Notes: generated from the letters alone by a model not told the origin. 64,000 bases of DNA from Litoreibacter halocynthiae (GCF_004365635.1 NZ_SOBH01000001.1:434001-498000), one strand, 5' to 3'; shown: positions 18,166 through 26,028, counted from the stretch's first letter. Numbers and translations: made by a program.

Positions 18166-19044
18166 CTACGCACGTGGCATCCGACGATAGGCTCCGGGCG
18201 AGGCGCCAACCTCGCGCCGAAACGCGCGGTTAAATGCGTTGGTGTCGGCATAGCCGGAATTATACGCGACCTCGCCCACCGACAAGAACGTATCTTGCAG
18301 CATCTTGCACGCTTGCCTGATGCGACATTGTCTTACGTAGTTGATCGGCGAATGCCCCGTTGCGAACTTGAAATGCGCTGCGAAGGCGGTGCGTGACTGC
18401 CCGTAAACTTTCGCAAGGCTCTCTACCGACCAAGCCGCCGCCGGTTCGGAATGGATGCAATCGATGACCTTTTTGATGCGTGGGTTGGCCAAAGCCTGCA
18501 AAGCCTCGTCATGGGTGATGGTCTGCTGCATCCATTTATGCATCGCTTGAAGACACAAAACCTCCGTTAGACGGCTCAACGTGCCTGGCAGCGGGTCTGA
18601 AGGCCTGCCGAGTTCCACGTTGATGAGTTGCACCAACAGGTCGAGCTTTTGCGCACGGTGCCCGTCGCTGCTGCGTTCGACCAGAATGTTTGGAAGGCGC
18701 GAAATGATCGCAGGGGGCGTTATGTCGGAAAACTGGAAATGACCGCTGAATATATGCGCATCCCTATGCGGCACGTCTCCGCCATTGAAATCGTGTTCCG
18801 GCATGTCGGAATAGATATGGGCGTCCCCGCGCGGGAGTATCGCAATGTCCCCCGCAAAGAGCTGAATGTCCTTCTTCACACCTTCAACGTTGAGCCTGCT
18901 GCGCCCTTCTAAAACCAGCAAAAAACGCGCCGTGTCGGCGCCTTGGTCCATGCGGACGCTCCAAGGAAAAGTCAGATGCTCACCAACACAGGCGGTGCTC
19001 CGAACACGCATCAGATCAAGGAGTTCTGGGGATTCTTGGCTCAT
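18166..19044 (-). CDS. AraC-family regulator with cupin-type sensor domain
   Basis: A 292-residue transcriptional activator. The N-terminal half is a cupin-like effector domain, with FLLVLEGRSRLNVEG and FAGDIAILPRGDAH. The C-terminal 100 residues form the double helix-turn-helix of AraC/XylS proteins (SVESLAKVYGQSRTAFAAHF; SVGEVAYNSGYADTNAFNRA). The ATG at 19044 has a good AAGGGAG ribosome-binding site; a longer open frame upstream lacks one and I reject it. It is not of the GbdR type that controls betaine catabolism, so its closeness to bet may be accidental. A phased repeat array lies just upstream and may be its own binding region. The inducer is unknown. Confidence 0.88.
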   Translation of the reverse strand: MSQESPELLDLMRVRSTACVGEHLTFPWSVRMDQGADTARFLLVLEGRSRLNVEGVKKDIQLFAGDIAILPRGDAHIYSDMPEHDFNGGDVPHRDAHIFSGHFQFSDITPPAIISRLPNILVERSSDGHRAQKLDLLVQLINVELGRPSDPLPGTLSRLTEVLCLQAMHKWMQQTITHDEALQALANPRIKKVIDCIHSEPAAAWSVESLAKVYGQSRTAFAAHFKFATGHSPINYVRQCRIRQACKMLQDTFLSVGEVAYNSGYADTNAFNRAFRREVGASPGAYRRMPRA

Positions 19045-19080
19045 ACTCCCTTGATCTCGAAGAAGTTGATCACGCGCTAT

Positions 19081-19167
19081 ACACGTCGGTGCGACCTGCA
19101 ACACGTTGGCGCGACGGAAAAAAGCCCCTCAAACACGTTGGCGTCAAACCCTACACGTTTGCGCGAC
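19081..19167. promoter_or_regulatory. Four phased direct repeats, candidate AraC-type operator
   Basis: Four copies of a 15-bp sequence close to ACACGTTGGCGCGAC start at 19081, 19101, 19133 and 19153, with intervals of 20, 32 and 20 bp. These are near two, three and two helical turns, so all copies face the same side of the DNA. Direct repeats about 21 bp apart are the usual target of AraC-family regulators. The array lies 37 bp upstream of the divergent AraC gene and 182 bp before the small exported-protein gene. In the rest of the 304-bp gap I see only a CCAGAC-CGG-GTCTGG hairpin near 19300. Confidence 0.6.
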
Positions 19168-19348
19168 GATGCGCGTCGCTTTGGACGATCTGCAAGTAAA
19201 TCAGGACGGGCGGCCCTATCGCGCAAGCCGGGTGTGCCTAGGATTTAAAGGGTGGAACTCTAGGACACAGAAACGATGAACACCTGAGCCTCCGCGGATG
19301 TCCAGACCGGGTCTGGGCCAAACCCTGCATAATTCGGAGATAACGATC

Positions 19349-19666
19349 ATGAAACTCTTTCTCACAGCCGCCGCCGCGACATTGGCCATGGCAGCCCCAT
19401 CCCTTGCCGATACCTCGGCCGCTGAATTGTTCGCAATGAGCAACGCCTCCGCTGCCGAAACAATCGTCCGCGAAACCTCCATGGGTGACACGACAGCCGC
19501 CCGTGTGCGTCTAGCGCTGGGGAATATGAGCGCTGCAGAACGCCAGACGTTCTTTGATTCCGACACGGTTACTCGCCAACGCATTCTGAAGAACATCCAG
19601 CTGTTCGGCGATAGCAACAGCGCGGCAGAAATGTCCGCCGAAATTGAAGCGTCCGCGGGAAACTAA
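19349..19666 (+). CDS. Small exported protein with repeated SAAE motif
   Basis: A 105-residue protein with a clear Sec signal peptide (KLFLTAAAATLAMAAPSLA, cleavage probably after ADA-like residues near 20). The mature part has a short motif SAAE four times: TSAAELF, ASAAETI, MSAAERQ and NSAAEMSAE. It is probably helical and periplasmic or secreted. I do not recognise a family. The ATG at 19349 is chosen because it places the signal peptide at the N-terminus and has GGAG nine bases upstream. It is divergent from the AraC gene across the repeat array, and 116 bp before a Tat-type MsrB gene. Function unknown. Confidence 0.7.
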   Translation: MKLFLTAAAATLAMAAPSLADTSAAELFAMSNASAAETIVRETSMGDTTAARVRLALGNMSAAERQTFFDSDTVTRQRILKNIQLFGDSNSAAEMSAEIEASAGN

Positions 19667-19782
19667 CTCCGCATAACGCGATGACCATTTCGGGCGGGCT
19701 TCGGAGACGTCACCCGCCCGAAATCATTCTGAGGCAACGCCAAAACGCGCATGTACCGCAGACAACCCCGAAAGGCTTCCCC

Positions 19783-20319
19783 ATGACACAACACGCAGCT
19801 CATAACCTTACCCGCCGCGGTTTTTTCGCCAGCACCGGTGCCGCGGCATTCACTGTAGCAAACTCACCCGCATCGGCCAGCGTCGCAGCAGGAAGTGCGT
19901 CGGACTTCAAGTACGAGGTCGTGCGGACCATCGACGAATGGTATACCCGACTGGGGGAGCAGAGCTACGCCGTGATGCGCGAAGGCTTCACCGAGGCCCG
20001 AAAATCCAGCCCGTTATGGGAGGAAACACGCGCAGGCACATATCACTGCAAAGGCTGCGATCTGCACAACTATGACGCTAGCTTCAAGGTGATCCTGGAC
20101 AAAGGCTGGGTCTTCTTTGAACACTCGCAGTCGGATTCAGTTCTCACCGCGATCGATGGACCAGTGCCGGAATATGGCGCCATGGCCGAAGACGCCGCAT
20201 TTACTGAGGTACATTGCCGCCGTTGTGGCAGCCATCTGGGGCACTTGCTCATCATTGAGGGCGCAATGCTGCATTGTATCAATGGCGCGTCTTTGGACTT
20301 TAAGCCCGAAGCAGCTTGA
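19783..20319 (+). CDS. msrB: Exported MsrB-like methionine-R-sulfoxide reductase
   Basis: A 178-residue MsrB-domain protein with a twin-arginine signal: NLTRRGFFAST has R11-R12, followed by a hydrophobic alanine-rich stretch. It would therefore be folded in the cytoplasm and exported to repair oxidised methionines in the periplasm. The zinc-binding pairs are C89/C92 (CKGC) and C145/C148 (CRRC), and the catalytic cysteine is C165 in LHCINGASLDF. The usual GWPSF motif reads GWVFF and the stretch between the zinc pairs is diverged, so activity is likely but not certain. The ATG at 19783 follows a GAAAGG ribosome-binding region; the longer frame upstream would bury the Tat signal. Confidence 0.82.
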   Translation: MTQHAAHNLTRRGFFASTGAAAFTVANSPASASVAAGSASDFKYEVVRTIDEWYTRLGEQSYAVMREGFTEARKSSPLWEETRAGTYHCKGCDLHNYDASFKVILDKGWVFFEHSQSDSVLTAIDGPVPEYGAMAEDAAFTEVHCRRCGSHLGHLLIIEGAMLHCINGASLDFKPEAA

Positions 20320-20404
20320 GCCGTCACAGGTGCTTTCAACAAAACGCAGAACGAAATAAGAACACCTCTTTCCCTATAGTTGGGTTCGCGCTATCTTGCG
20401 CGCC

Positions 20405-22792
20405 ATGAGCAGTTTTAACGACGAAGATGCCTTCGAGGCCGCCAGCTTGCCCCTGTCCCAACGCGCGATGGGGGCTGCGATGGGTGCACGTGCGGCTCCA
20501 TATCTGGATGGGTTGAACCCCGCGCAACGCGAAGCGGTCGAGACGCTGGACGGCCCCGTCCTGATGCTTGCAGGCGCTGGCACGGGCAAAACCAAGGCCC
20601 TGACCGCGCGCATCGCGCATCTGTTAACGACAGGCTCTGCGCGGCCCAACGAAGTGCTGGCGGTGACCTTCACTAACAAAGCCGCGCGGGAGATGAAGAT
20701 CCGCGTTGGTGCGTTGCTGGGCGAAGCGGTAGAAGGTGTGCCATGGCTTGGCACCTTCCACTCGATCTGCGTGAAGCAACTGCGCCGCCATGCCGAACTG
20801 GTCGGACTGAAATCAAACTTCACCATCCTCGATACCGATGACCAAATCAGATTGCTCAAGCAGTTGATTGTTGCCGAAGGCGTCGATGACAAACGCTGGC
20901 CCGCACGGATGCTGGCAGGGCTGATCGACAGCTGGAAAAACCGTGCGTGGACACCGGATGCATTGCCCGCATCGGAGGCAGGGGCCTACAACAATCTGGG
21001 CGGCAAGATCTACGCCCAGTATCAGGAGCGCCTGCGCACGCTGAACGCCTGCGATTTCGGCGACCTGCTGCTTCACATGGTGACGATCTTTCAAAAGCAC
21101 CCTGATGTGCTTGATCAATACCAACGCTGGTTCCGCTATATACTGGTGGACGAATATCAGGATACTAACGTCGCCCAATACATGTGGCTGCGTTTGCTGG
21201 CCGCATCGCACAAGAATATCTGCTGTGTGGGCGACGACGACCAGTCAATCTACGGCTGGCGCGGGGCCGAGGTGGGCAACATTTTGCGCTTCGAAAAGGA
21301 CTTCGAGGGCGCAAAAATTGTCAAACTCGAACAAAACTATCGCTCGACCGAGCATATCCTTGGTGCCGCTTCCGGTATCATCGCTGGCAACAAGGGGCGG
21401 CTGGGCAAGACCCTGTTTACCGAGGCCAAGGGCGGCGAAAAGGTCCGCCTGATCGGCCATTGGGACGGCGAGGAAGAGGCCCGCTGGATCGGTGACGAGA
21501 TTGAGGCCATGCAAAGCGGCACCCGTGGAATGAAGCCCATCGGCCTCAACCAAATGGCGATCCTCGTGCGCGCTTCGCACCAGATGCGCAGCTTTGAGGA
21601 CCGGTTCCTGACGATCGGTCTGCCGTACCGCGTCATCGGCGGACCACGCTTTTACGAGCGTTTGGAAGTCCGCGATGCCATGGCTTATTTCCGGCTGATC
21701 ACCAGCCCTGCAGACGACCTCGCGTTCGAGCGGATCGTGAACACGCCCAAACGCGGTCTTGGCGACAAAGCCGTGCAGAAAATCCAAGTGATGGCGCGCA
21801 GCAACGGCGTGTCCTTGCTCGACGGCGCACGTCTGCTGCTTGAAGCCAAGGGCCTCGGCGGCAAAGGCGCGGTTGAGCTGGCCAAGCTGGTCGACGGGCT
21901 GGACCGCTGGGGCGCAGCGGCGCGGATCGGGGACATGTCCCATATCGAGATCGCCGAAATGGCGCTTGAGGAATCCGGCTACACCGAGATGTGGCAAAAC
22001 GACAAAACCCCCGAAGCCCCCGGTCGCCTCGACAACCTTAAGGAACTGGTCAAGGCATTGGAGCAGTTCGAGAACCTTCAAGGCTTCTTGGAACACATCG
22101 CGCTGGTCATGGACAATGACAGCGAAGACGCGACCGAGAAGGTCTCGATCATGACCTTGCACGCCGCCAAAGGCTTGGAATTCCCCGCCGTGTTTCTGCC
22201 GGGCTGGGAGGACGGGCTGTTCCCGTCACAACGCTCCATGGACGAATCCGGCCTCAAAGGCTTGGAGGAGGAGCGCCGCCTTGCCTATGTCGGCATCACG
22301 CGGGCAGAAGAGCTGTGCACAATTTCCTTCGCAGGCAACCGCCGCGTCTATGGCCAATGGCAAAGTGCTTTGCCGTCCCGCTTCGTGGACGAGCTGCCCG
22401 AACGCCATGTTGAAATCCTAACGCCACCCGGTCTCTATGGTCATCAGGCAAGCACTGTTGGCGATATGATGGATGCGCTGGGTGGCAGTGACCTGCACGA
22501 GGCGGCCGCGAAGGCCAATGTCTACAACTCCCCCGGCTGGCGACGGTTGCAAGAACGCCAATCTAGTCGCGGCATGTCGCAGCCGCGCGAAAGCAAGAAC
22601 ATGGTGATTGATGCGCAAGCCGTGTCGTCCTTCATCGTGGGCGAGCGGGTGTTCCACCAGAAGTTCGGCTATGGCGAGATCATGGCCGTGGAAGGCGACA
22701 AGCTGGACGTTTCCTTCGACAAGGCTGGCGACAAGAAAGTGGTCGGCAAGTTCCTCGTTTCCGCTGACAGCGCGGGCGATGTGCCGTTCTAG
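20405..22792 (+). CDS. uvrD: UvrD/PcrA-type DNA helicase
   Basis: A 795-residue superfamily 1A helicase that unwinds DNA 3' to 5' in nucleotide-excision and mismatch repair. It shows LNPAQREAVE (Q motif), the Walker A AGAGTGKTKAL near residues 57-66, motif II VDEYQDTN with D249-E250, QSIYGWRGA (motif III), QNYRSTEHIL (motif IV), and LHAAKGLEFPAVFLPGWEDG and YVGITRAEE (motifs V and VI). The C-terminus carries a Tudor-like RNA-polymerase contact segment (GERVFHQKFGYGEIMAVEGD). The ATG at 20405 is preferred to a TTG three codons upstream. Its end overlaps the convergent LysE gene by four bases. Confidence 0.95.
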   Translation: MSSFNDEDAFEAASLPLSQRAMGAAMGARAAPYLDGLNPAQREAVETLDGPVLMLAGAGTGKTKALTARIAHLLTTGSARPNEVLAVTFTNKAAREMKIRVGALLGEAVEGVPWLGTFHSICVKQLRRHAELVGLKSNFTILDTDDQIRLLKQLIVAEGVDDKRWPARMLAGLIDSWKNRAWTPDALPASEAGAYNNLGGKIYAQYQERLRTLNACDFGDLLLHMVTIFQKHPDVLDQYQRWFRYILVDEYQDTNVAQYMWLRLLAASHKNICCVGDDDQSIYGWRGAEVGNILRFEKDFEGAKIVKLEQNYRSTEHILGAASGIIAGNKGRLGKTLFTEAKGGEKVRLIGHWDGEEEARWIGDEIEAMQSGTRGMKPIGLNQMAILVRASHQMRSFEDRFLTIGLPYRVIGGPRFYERLEVRDAMAYFRLITSPADDLAFERIVNTPKRGLGDKAVQKIQVMARSNGVSLLDGARLLLEAKGLGGKGAVELAKLVDGLDRWGAAARIGDMSHIEIAEMALEESGYTEMWQNDKTPEAPGRLDNLKELVKALEQFENLQGFLEHIALVMDNDSEDATEKVSIMTLHAAKGLEFPAVFLPGWEDGLFPSQRSMDESGLKGLEEERRLAYVGITRAEELCTISFAGNRRVYGQWQSALPSRFVDELPERHVEILTPPGLYGHQASTVGDMMDALGGSDLHEAAAKANVYNSPGWRRLQERQSSRGMSQPRESKNMVIDAQAVSSFIVGERVFHQKFGYGEIMAVEGDKLDVSFDKAGDKKVVGKFLVSADSAGDVPF

Positions 22793-23391
22793 ACGGCGGT
22801 TTGGCTCAGCAGCGGATAGAGCGACGCCATCAATAAGGCCGCCATCACCCAGTTGAAGACGCGTAATCGCATCGGGTTTGTCAAAATACGGCGCATTTGT
22901 TGCCCCATAACTGTCCATACCGACACCGACGGAGCGTTGACCGCGCCAAAGATTGCCGCAACCAGGGCGACCGCAGCCACCGATTGCGTAGGGGCGTAGA
23001 CCGTGACAGCCGTCAACGCCATCGCCCATGCTTTTGGATTCACCCACTGGAACGCAGCGGCCTGAAGAAATGTCATCGGCGTTCCTCCAGCCTCGCCCTG
23101 TTTTGGCGGCGCGGCGTTGGCGATTTTCCACGCAAGCCAAGACATATAGGCGACCGAGGCGACCTTCAGGATCGTGTGACTGAGCGGATAAAGGTCGAAC
23201 ACCTGCACCAACCCGATGCCGACCAGAAACACCATAAGCATGAATCCAACGCTGATCCCCAGCATGTGGGGAACACTCCGGCGAAAGCCGAAATTTGCGC
23301 CTGACGCCATCAGCATAAGGTTGTTCGGCCCCGGTGTGGCCGAGGAGACGAAGGCGAAAACGATCAGCGCGGTGAGAAGTTCATAAGTCAT
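22789..23391 (-). CDS. LysE/RhtB-family translocator
   Basis: A 200-residue inner-membrane exporter of the LysE/RhtB superfamily. The N-terminal ATPGPNNLMLMASGANFG and the middle QAAAFQWVNPKAWAMAL are diagnostic of the RhtB-like branch, with about six membrane segments. Such proteins export homoserine, threonine or other neutral amino acids; the substrate here is unknown. It is convergent with uvrD. Upstream (to the right) is the terminator of the DUF1127/sRNA transcript, so it must have its own promoter in 23392-23520. Confidence 0.9.
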   Translation of the reverse strand: MTYELLTALIVFAFVSSATPGPNNLMLMASGANFGFRRSVPHMLGISVGFMLMVFLVGIGLVQVFDLYPLSHTILKVASVAYMSWLAWKIANAAPPKQGEAGGTPMTFLQAAAFQWVNPKAWAMALTAVTVYAPTQSVAAVALVAAIFGAVNAPSVSVWTVMGQQMRRILTNPMRLRVFNWVMAALLMASLYPLLSQTAV

Positions 23392-23522
23392 GGCGGATAA
23401 TCTTGGAGCAGTCGGCCCAGCGGTAAGGTCAATTCAGACGCTTTGTGGGCCATGATTTCAAGAATGGCGAGCGAATTTAGGTTGCCGAGAAGGTCTTGCC
23501 CTCAAAACACCACCACCGCAGA

Positions 23523-23562
23523 CACAAAAAAAACGGTGATGCAGGGAGGATGCATCACCGTT
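23523..23562 (-). terminator. Intrinsic terminator with CCUCCC loop ending the sRNA array
   Basis: Read on the minus strand, a perfect 12-bp stem (AACGGTGATGCA with its complement, 23532-23543 and 23551-23562) closes a 7-nt loop TCCTCCC and runs into a T-tract of six further residues. It ends the transcript that comes from the DUF1127 gene through the four CCUCCUCCC hairpins. The loop keeps six bases of the same motif, so the terminator is itself a diverged member of the array. Confidence 0.9.
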
Positions 23563-23570
23563 CTTATGTG

Positions 23571-23723
23571 CGGCTCCGATCAGGGAGGAGGAAGATCATC
23601 GCCGTATTTCGGGCAACCTCGGGAGGAGGTGAAGTTGCTCCGATCTGGTTAGTAGCGGCACCTAAGGGAGGAGGAAGGTGCCGCCACTAAAGCGAATCCG
23701 GCTTAAGGGAGGAGGAAAGCCGG
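23571..23723 (-). ncRNA. CcsR/cuckoo-like sRNA array: four CCUCCUCCC-loop hairpins
   Basis: Four consecutive hairpins on the minus strand, each with a 12-nt loop containing CCUCCUCCC. In order of transcription they are 23698-23723 (7-bp stem), 23651-23688 (13 bp with one G-U), 23613-23638 (7 bp with one G-U) and 23571-23604 (4 bp, a G-U, tandem G-A mismatches, 4 bp). Spacers are 8-12 nt. Stem sequences differ while loops are conserved, so selection appears to act on the loop. CCUCCU is anti-Shine-Dalgarno. This is the architecture of the stress-induced CcsR RNAs of Rhodobacter sphaeroides, which carry two such hairpins each and are processed from a transcript with a DUF1127 gene. By that measure there are two CcsR units here. 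Processing sites and units are inferred. Confidence 0.85.
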
Positions 23724-23733
23724 GAACGCAAAC

Positions 23734-23946
23734 TCAATTCTTGAAAGCCGCGTCGTGTGCGATTGCTTTCAGGTTACCGCGGCACAGGCCCAAATCAGCC
23801 AATTCGCGATTGCTCAGCGCTTGCAACTCATCCAGAGTTTGGCGGTACAGGCGGTGTTTCGTGTGGCGTTCTGCCAAATCGTTTTTGAATGCGACCAGAC
23901 GTTCAATCAGGGTCGGCGCGGTGCGGATGCTCGTTGTGTAAGCCAT
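23734..23946 (-). CDS. ccaF1: DUF1127 small protein, CcaF1-like
   Basis: A 70-residue basic protein with a C-terminal DUF1127 motif (YRQTLDELQALSNRELADLG, then LCRGNLKAIAHDAA). In Rhodobacter sphaeroides the DUF1127 protein CcaF1 is an RNA-binding factor co-transcribed with CcsR sRNAs that influences their maturation and that of UpsM. Small DUF1127 proteins in other alphaproteobacteria affect phosphate, carbon and RNA metabolism. The stop lies 10 nt before the first CCUCCUCCC hairpin, so gene and array form one transcript. I prefer the ATG at 23946 because AAAGG is 9-10 nt upstream; an ATG at 23952 would add two residues but crowd the ribosome site. The link to CcaF1 is by family and context. 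Confidence 0.85.
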   Translation of the reverse strand: MAYTTSIRTAPTLIERLVAFKNDLAERHTKHRLYRQTLDELQALSNRELADLGLCRGNLKAIAHDAAFKN

Positions 23947-23952
23947 TTTCAT

Positions 23953-24284
23953 CTACCTTTCAGTCCAGGGTTTCTCTGTCAGCGATCTGACGCCCTCGTC
24001 TCTGTTGACCTCAATCTAGTGAATTGCTGCGCTGCAACAATAGATAGATTTACAATGCCGCTATGCAGCGAACGCATGGCTTAACGCATTGTTTTTGTTA
24101 CCTTACGTCAGTCAAATTATGACGTTTTTGTGAAGCCTGTTACCGCTGTCATCGCTTTCATCGGGATGCTCTACAAATGGGCGGGCTGAAAACATTTGCG
24201 ACGGATTGGCGTGCGGGGTTGCCCTTCGCGGCATGTGCGCTCACTTAGACAGGGACGAAATTTGATCGAAGACAGGAAGCCTCC
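23953..24284. other. Intergenic region between DUF1127 and mrp genes
   Basis: A 332-bp divergent gap. On the minus strand a possible promoter TTGTTG, 16 bp, TAGATT (roughly 24017-24044) could drive the DUF1127/sRNA transcript. It overlaps a dyad TTGC-T-GCGC-T-GCAA at 24024-24037, a plausible operator of the CTGC/GCAG kind, but the cognate protein is unknown. I see no clear RpoH-type promoter, although stress control would be expected from the Rhodobacter model. The remaining right-hand part, AT-rich near 24090-24130, should hold the mrp promoter; I see no gene in it. Confidence 0.4.
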
Positions 24285-25343
24285 ATGACCGTGACCCGCG
24301 ACTCAATTCTTGACGCCCTCCGTGTGTTGAAGCTTCCGGACGGCGAAGACGTCGTCGCCAAAGATATGATCCGGGCTTTGGCGGTCGACAATGGCACTGT
24401 GCGTTTCGTGATCGAGGCCGCACCTGAGGTGGCCAAACACTTGGAGCCTTTGCGCGCCGCGGCCCAACAGATCGTGGAGCGTATGGACGGTGTCCAAGGC
24501 GCATCGGTCCTGCTCACCGCGCACTCTGACAAGAAACCACCGTCGTTGAAGGTCGGCAAACATCCCGAACCACAAGCCGGCCCGACCAAGCCCAAAGGTG
24601 TGGCGCGCATTCTTGCGGTCGCCTCCGGTAAGGGCGGCGTGGGCAAATCCACCTTGTCCTCGAACCTCGCCGTGGCACTGGCCAAACAAGGCCGCAAAGT
24701 GGGCCTGTTGGATGCCGACATATACGGCCCCTCCCAGCCGCGCATGATGGGCGTCAGCAAACGCCCCGCGTCCCCCGACGGTAAAACCATCATTCCCCTG
24801 AAAGCCCACGGGGTCACCATGATGTCCATTGGCCTGATGATGGACCCTGACAAAGCCATCGTTTGGCGCGGTCCCATGTTGATGGGCGCGTTGCAGCAGA
24901 TGCTGGGTCAGGTGGAGTGGGGCGAGTTGGACGTGCTCATCGTCGACCTTCCCCCCGGCACCGGCGACGTGCAGCTAACGCTCTGCACCAAGTCGGAGCT
25001 GACCGGCGCTATCGTCGTCTCCACCCCGCAGGATGTCGCGCTGCTGGATGCGAAGAAAGCCATTGATATGTTTAACACGCTCAAAACCCCGGTGCTGGGG
25101 CTCGTGGAAAACATGTCTATGTATATATGTCCCACCTGCGGGACAGAGGCGCATATCTTTGGCCATGGCGGCGTGAGGGCCGAGGCCGAGAAGATGGGCC
25201 TGCCGTTTCTTGGTGAAATCCCCCTTGATATAGACGTGCGCCTGTCCGGCGACAGCGGCACGCCAATTGCCGCAGGTGACGGTCCCGTGGCGCAAGCCTA
25301 CGCCAAATTGGCCGAGGGGTTGGTCAAAGGCGGCATGGCTTGA
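24285..25343 (+). CDS. mrp: Mrp/ApbC-type iron-sulfur cluster carrier ATPase
   Basis: A 352-residue P-loop protein of the Mrp/Nbp35 family that binds and transfers Fe-S clusters. An N-terminal MIP18/DUF59-like domain (residues 1-80) is joined by a linker to the ATPase domain. The deviant Walker A SGKGGVGKS lies at about residues 114-122, followed by LLDADIYGPSQPRMMG and DVLIVDLPPGTGDVQ. The cluster-ligand pair CPTC is at C282 and C285. The length and layout match alphaproteobacterial Mrp. It is a single-gene unit after the divergent DUF1127 promoter region. Confidence 0.94.
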   Translation: MTVTRDSILDALRVLKLPDGEDVVAKDMIRALAVDNGTVRFVIEAAPEVAKHLEPLRAAAQQIVERMDGVQGASVLLTAHSDKKPPSLKVGKHPEPQAGPTKPKGVARILAVASGKGGVGKSTLSSNLAVALAKQGRKVGLLDADIYGPSQPRMMGVSKRPASPDGKTIIPLKAHGVTMMSIGLMMDPDKAIVWRGPMLMGALQQMLGQVEWGELDVLIVDLPPGTGDVQLTLCTKSELTGAIVVSTPQDVALLDAKKAIDMFNTLKTPVLGLVENMSMYICPTCGTEAHIFGHGGVRAEAEKMGLPFLGEIPLDIDVRLSGDSGTPIAAGDGPVAQAYAKLAEGLVKGGMA

Positions 25344-25521
25344 CCAAGGCGGGCAGGGCGGCGTAGGAAGCGGCAGGGCAGCAGGATGCCCGCCGCCCGC
25401 AAGGCTTGGCCTTTGGTGAAATCCTGTACCGACCAAGATCACATCTGCAACTGACGCGCAGGGTGATGGCAATGCGGGCTCCATCAAGCCGAAACCGCGT
25501 CATCTTGTATAAGGTGATCTC

Positions 25522-25962
25522 ATGACCACTCCTGACCCAATGCCCTCGGTCGAAGACCTGAAGGCCCAAGCCAAGCGCTTACGAACGCAAATGGCCGTTT
25601 TGAATACTCCCGTCTCTCACTCCCAGTCGCTGGAGCTTTTGGCTCAGCAAATGGGATTGCGCGACTGGAACACCCTCCAAGCCCGCGCCTCGGCGCTCTC
25701 CAACCACCGCCCGCCTTGGGCTGTGGGCGATTTCGTGCGCGGGCGTTACTTGGACCAACCCTGCTCGGGGCGCATCCTGTCGCTGTCTGCCGTGACAGGC
25801 GGGCGCTACCGGATAACGCTGCATCTGGACGAGGCGGTGGATGTTGTCACGTTCGACAGCTTCTCGTCGTTTCGCCAACGGATAAACGCGACGGTCGACT
25901 CTCACGGGATAAGCACCGGCAAGCGGTCCGATGGTGTGCCGCATCTGGTGATAAAGCCCTAA
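25522..25962 (+). CDS. Glyoxalase-superfamily-associated small protein
   Basis: A 146-residue protein. Its N-terminal 55 residues (PSVEDLKAQAKRLRTQMAVL, SHSQSLELLAQQMGLRDWNT) match the helical domain found in proteins annotated 'glyoxalase superfamily protein', where it often precedes a VOC domain. Here it is followed by a basic beta-rich part (VGDFVRGRYLDQPCSGRILS and RYRITLHLDEAVDVVTFD) that looks more like a small barrel than a glyoxalase module. The function is unknown. An AAGG site precedes the ATG. A strong terminator follows, so it is monocistronic and separated from the dcw leader. Confidence 0.65.
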   Translation: MTTPDPMPSVEDLKAQAKRLRTQMAVLNTPVSHSQSLELLAQQMGLRDWNTLQARASALSNHRPPWAVGDFVRGRYLDQPCSGRILSLSAVTGGRYRITLHLDEAVDVVTFDSFSSFRQRINATVDSHGISTGKRSDGVPHLVIKP

Positions 25963-25986
25963 ACAGCCCGCTTTGAGGCCCTACAG

Positions 25987-26017
25987 ACCCGCGCGATGGC
26001 AATATCGCGCGGGTTTT
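25987..26017 (+). terminator. Intrinsic terminator before the dcw leader
   Basis: An 11-bp perfect stem (ACCCGCGCGAT with its complement) with a 6-nt loop is followed by four T residues. It closes the transcript of the preceding small gene and isolates the dcw promoter region that begins just after it. Confidence 0.85.
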
Positions 26018-26028
26018 CGCGCATCGCC

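Noticed and set aside
23521-23723. Possible CRISPR array (regularly recurring GGGAGGAGG units)
   Set aside because: The repeats are only about 10 bp, spacing is irregular, each sits in a hairpin loop with its own stem, and no cas gene is near. A DUF1127 gene and terminator explain it as an sRNA array.
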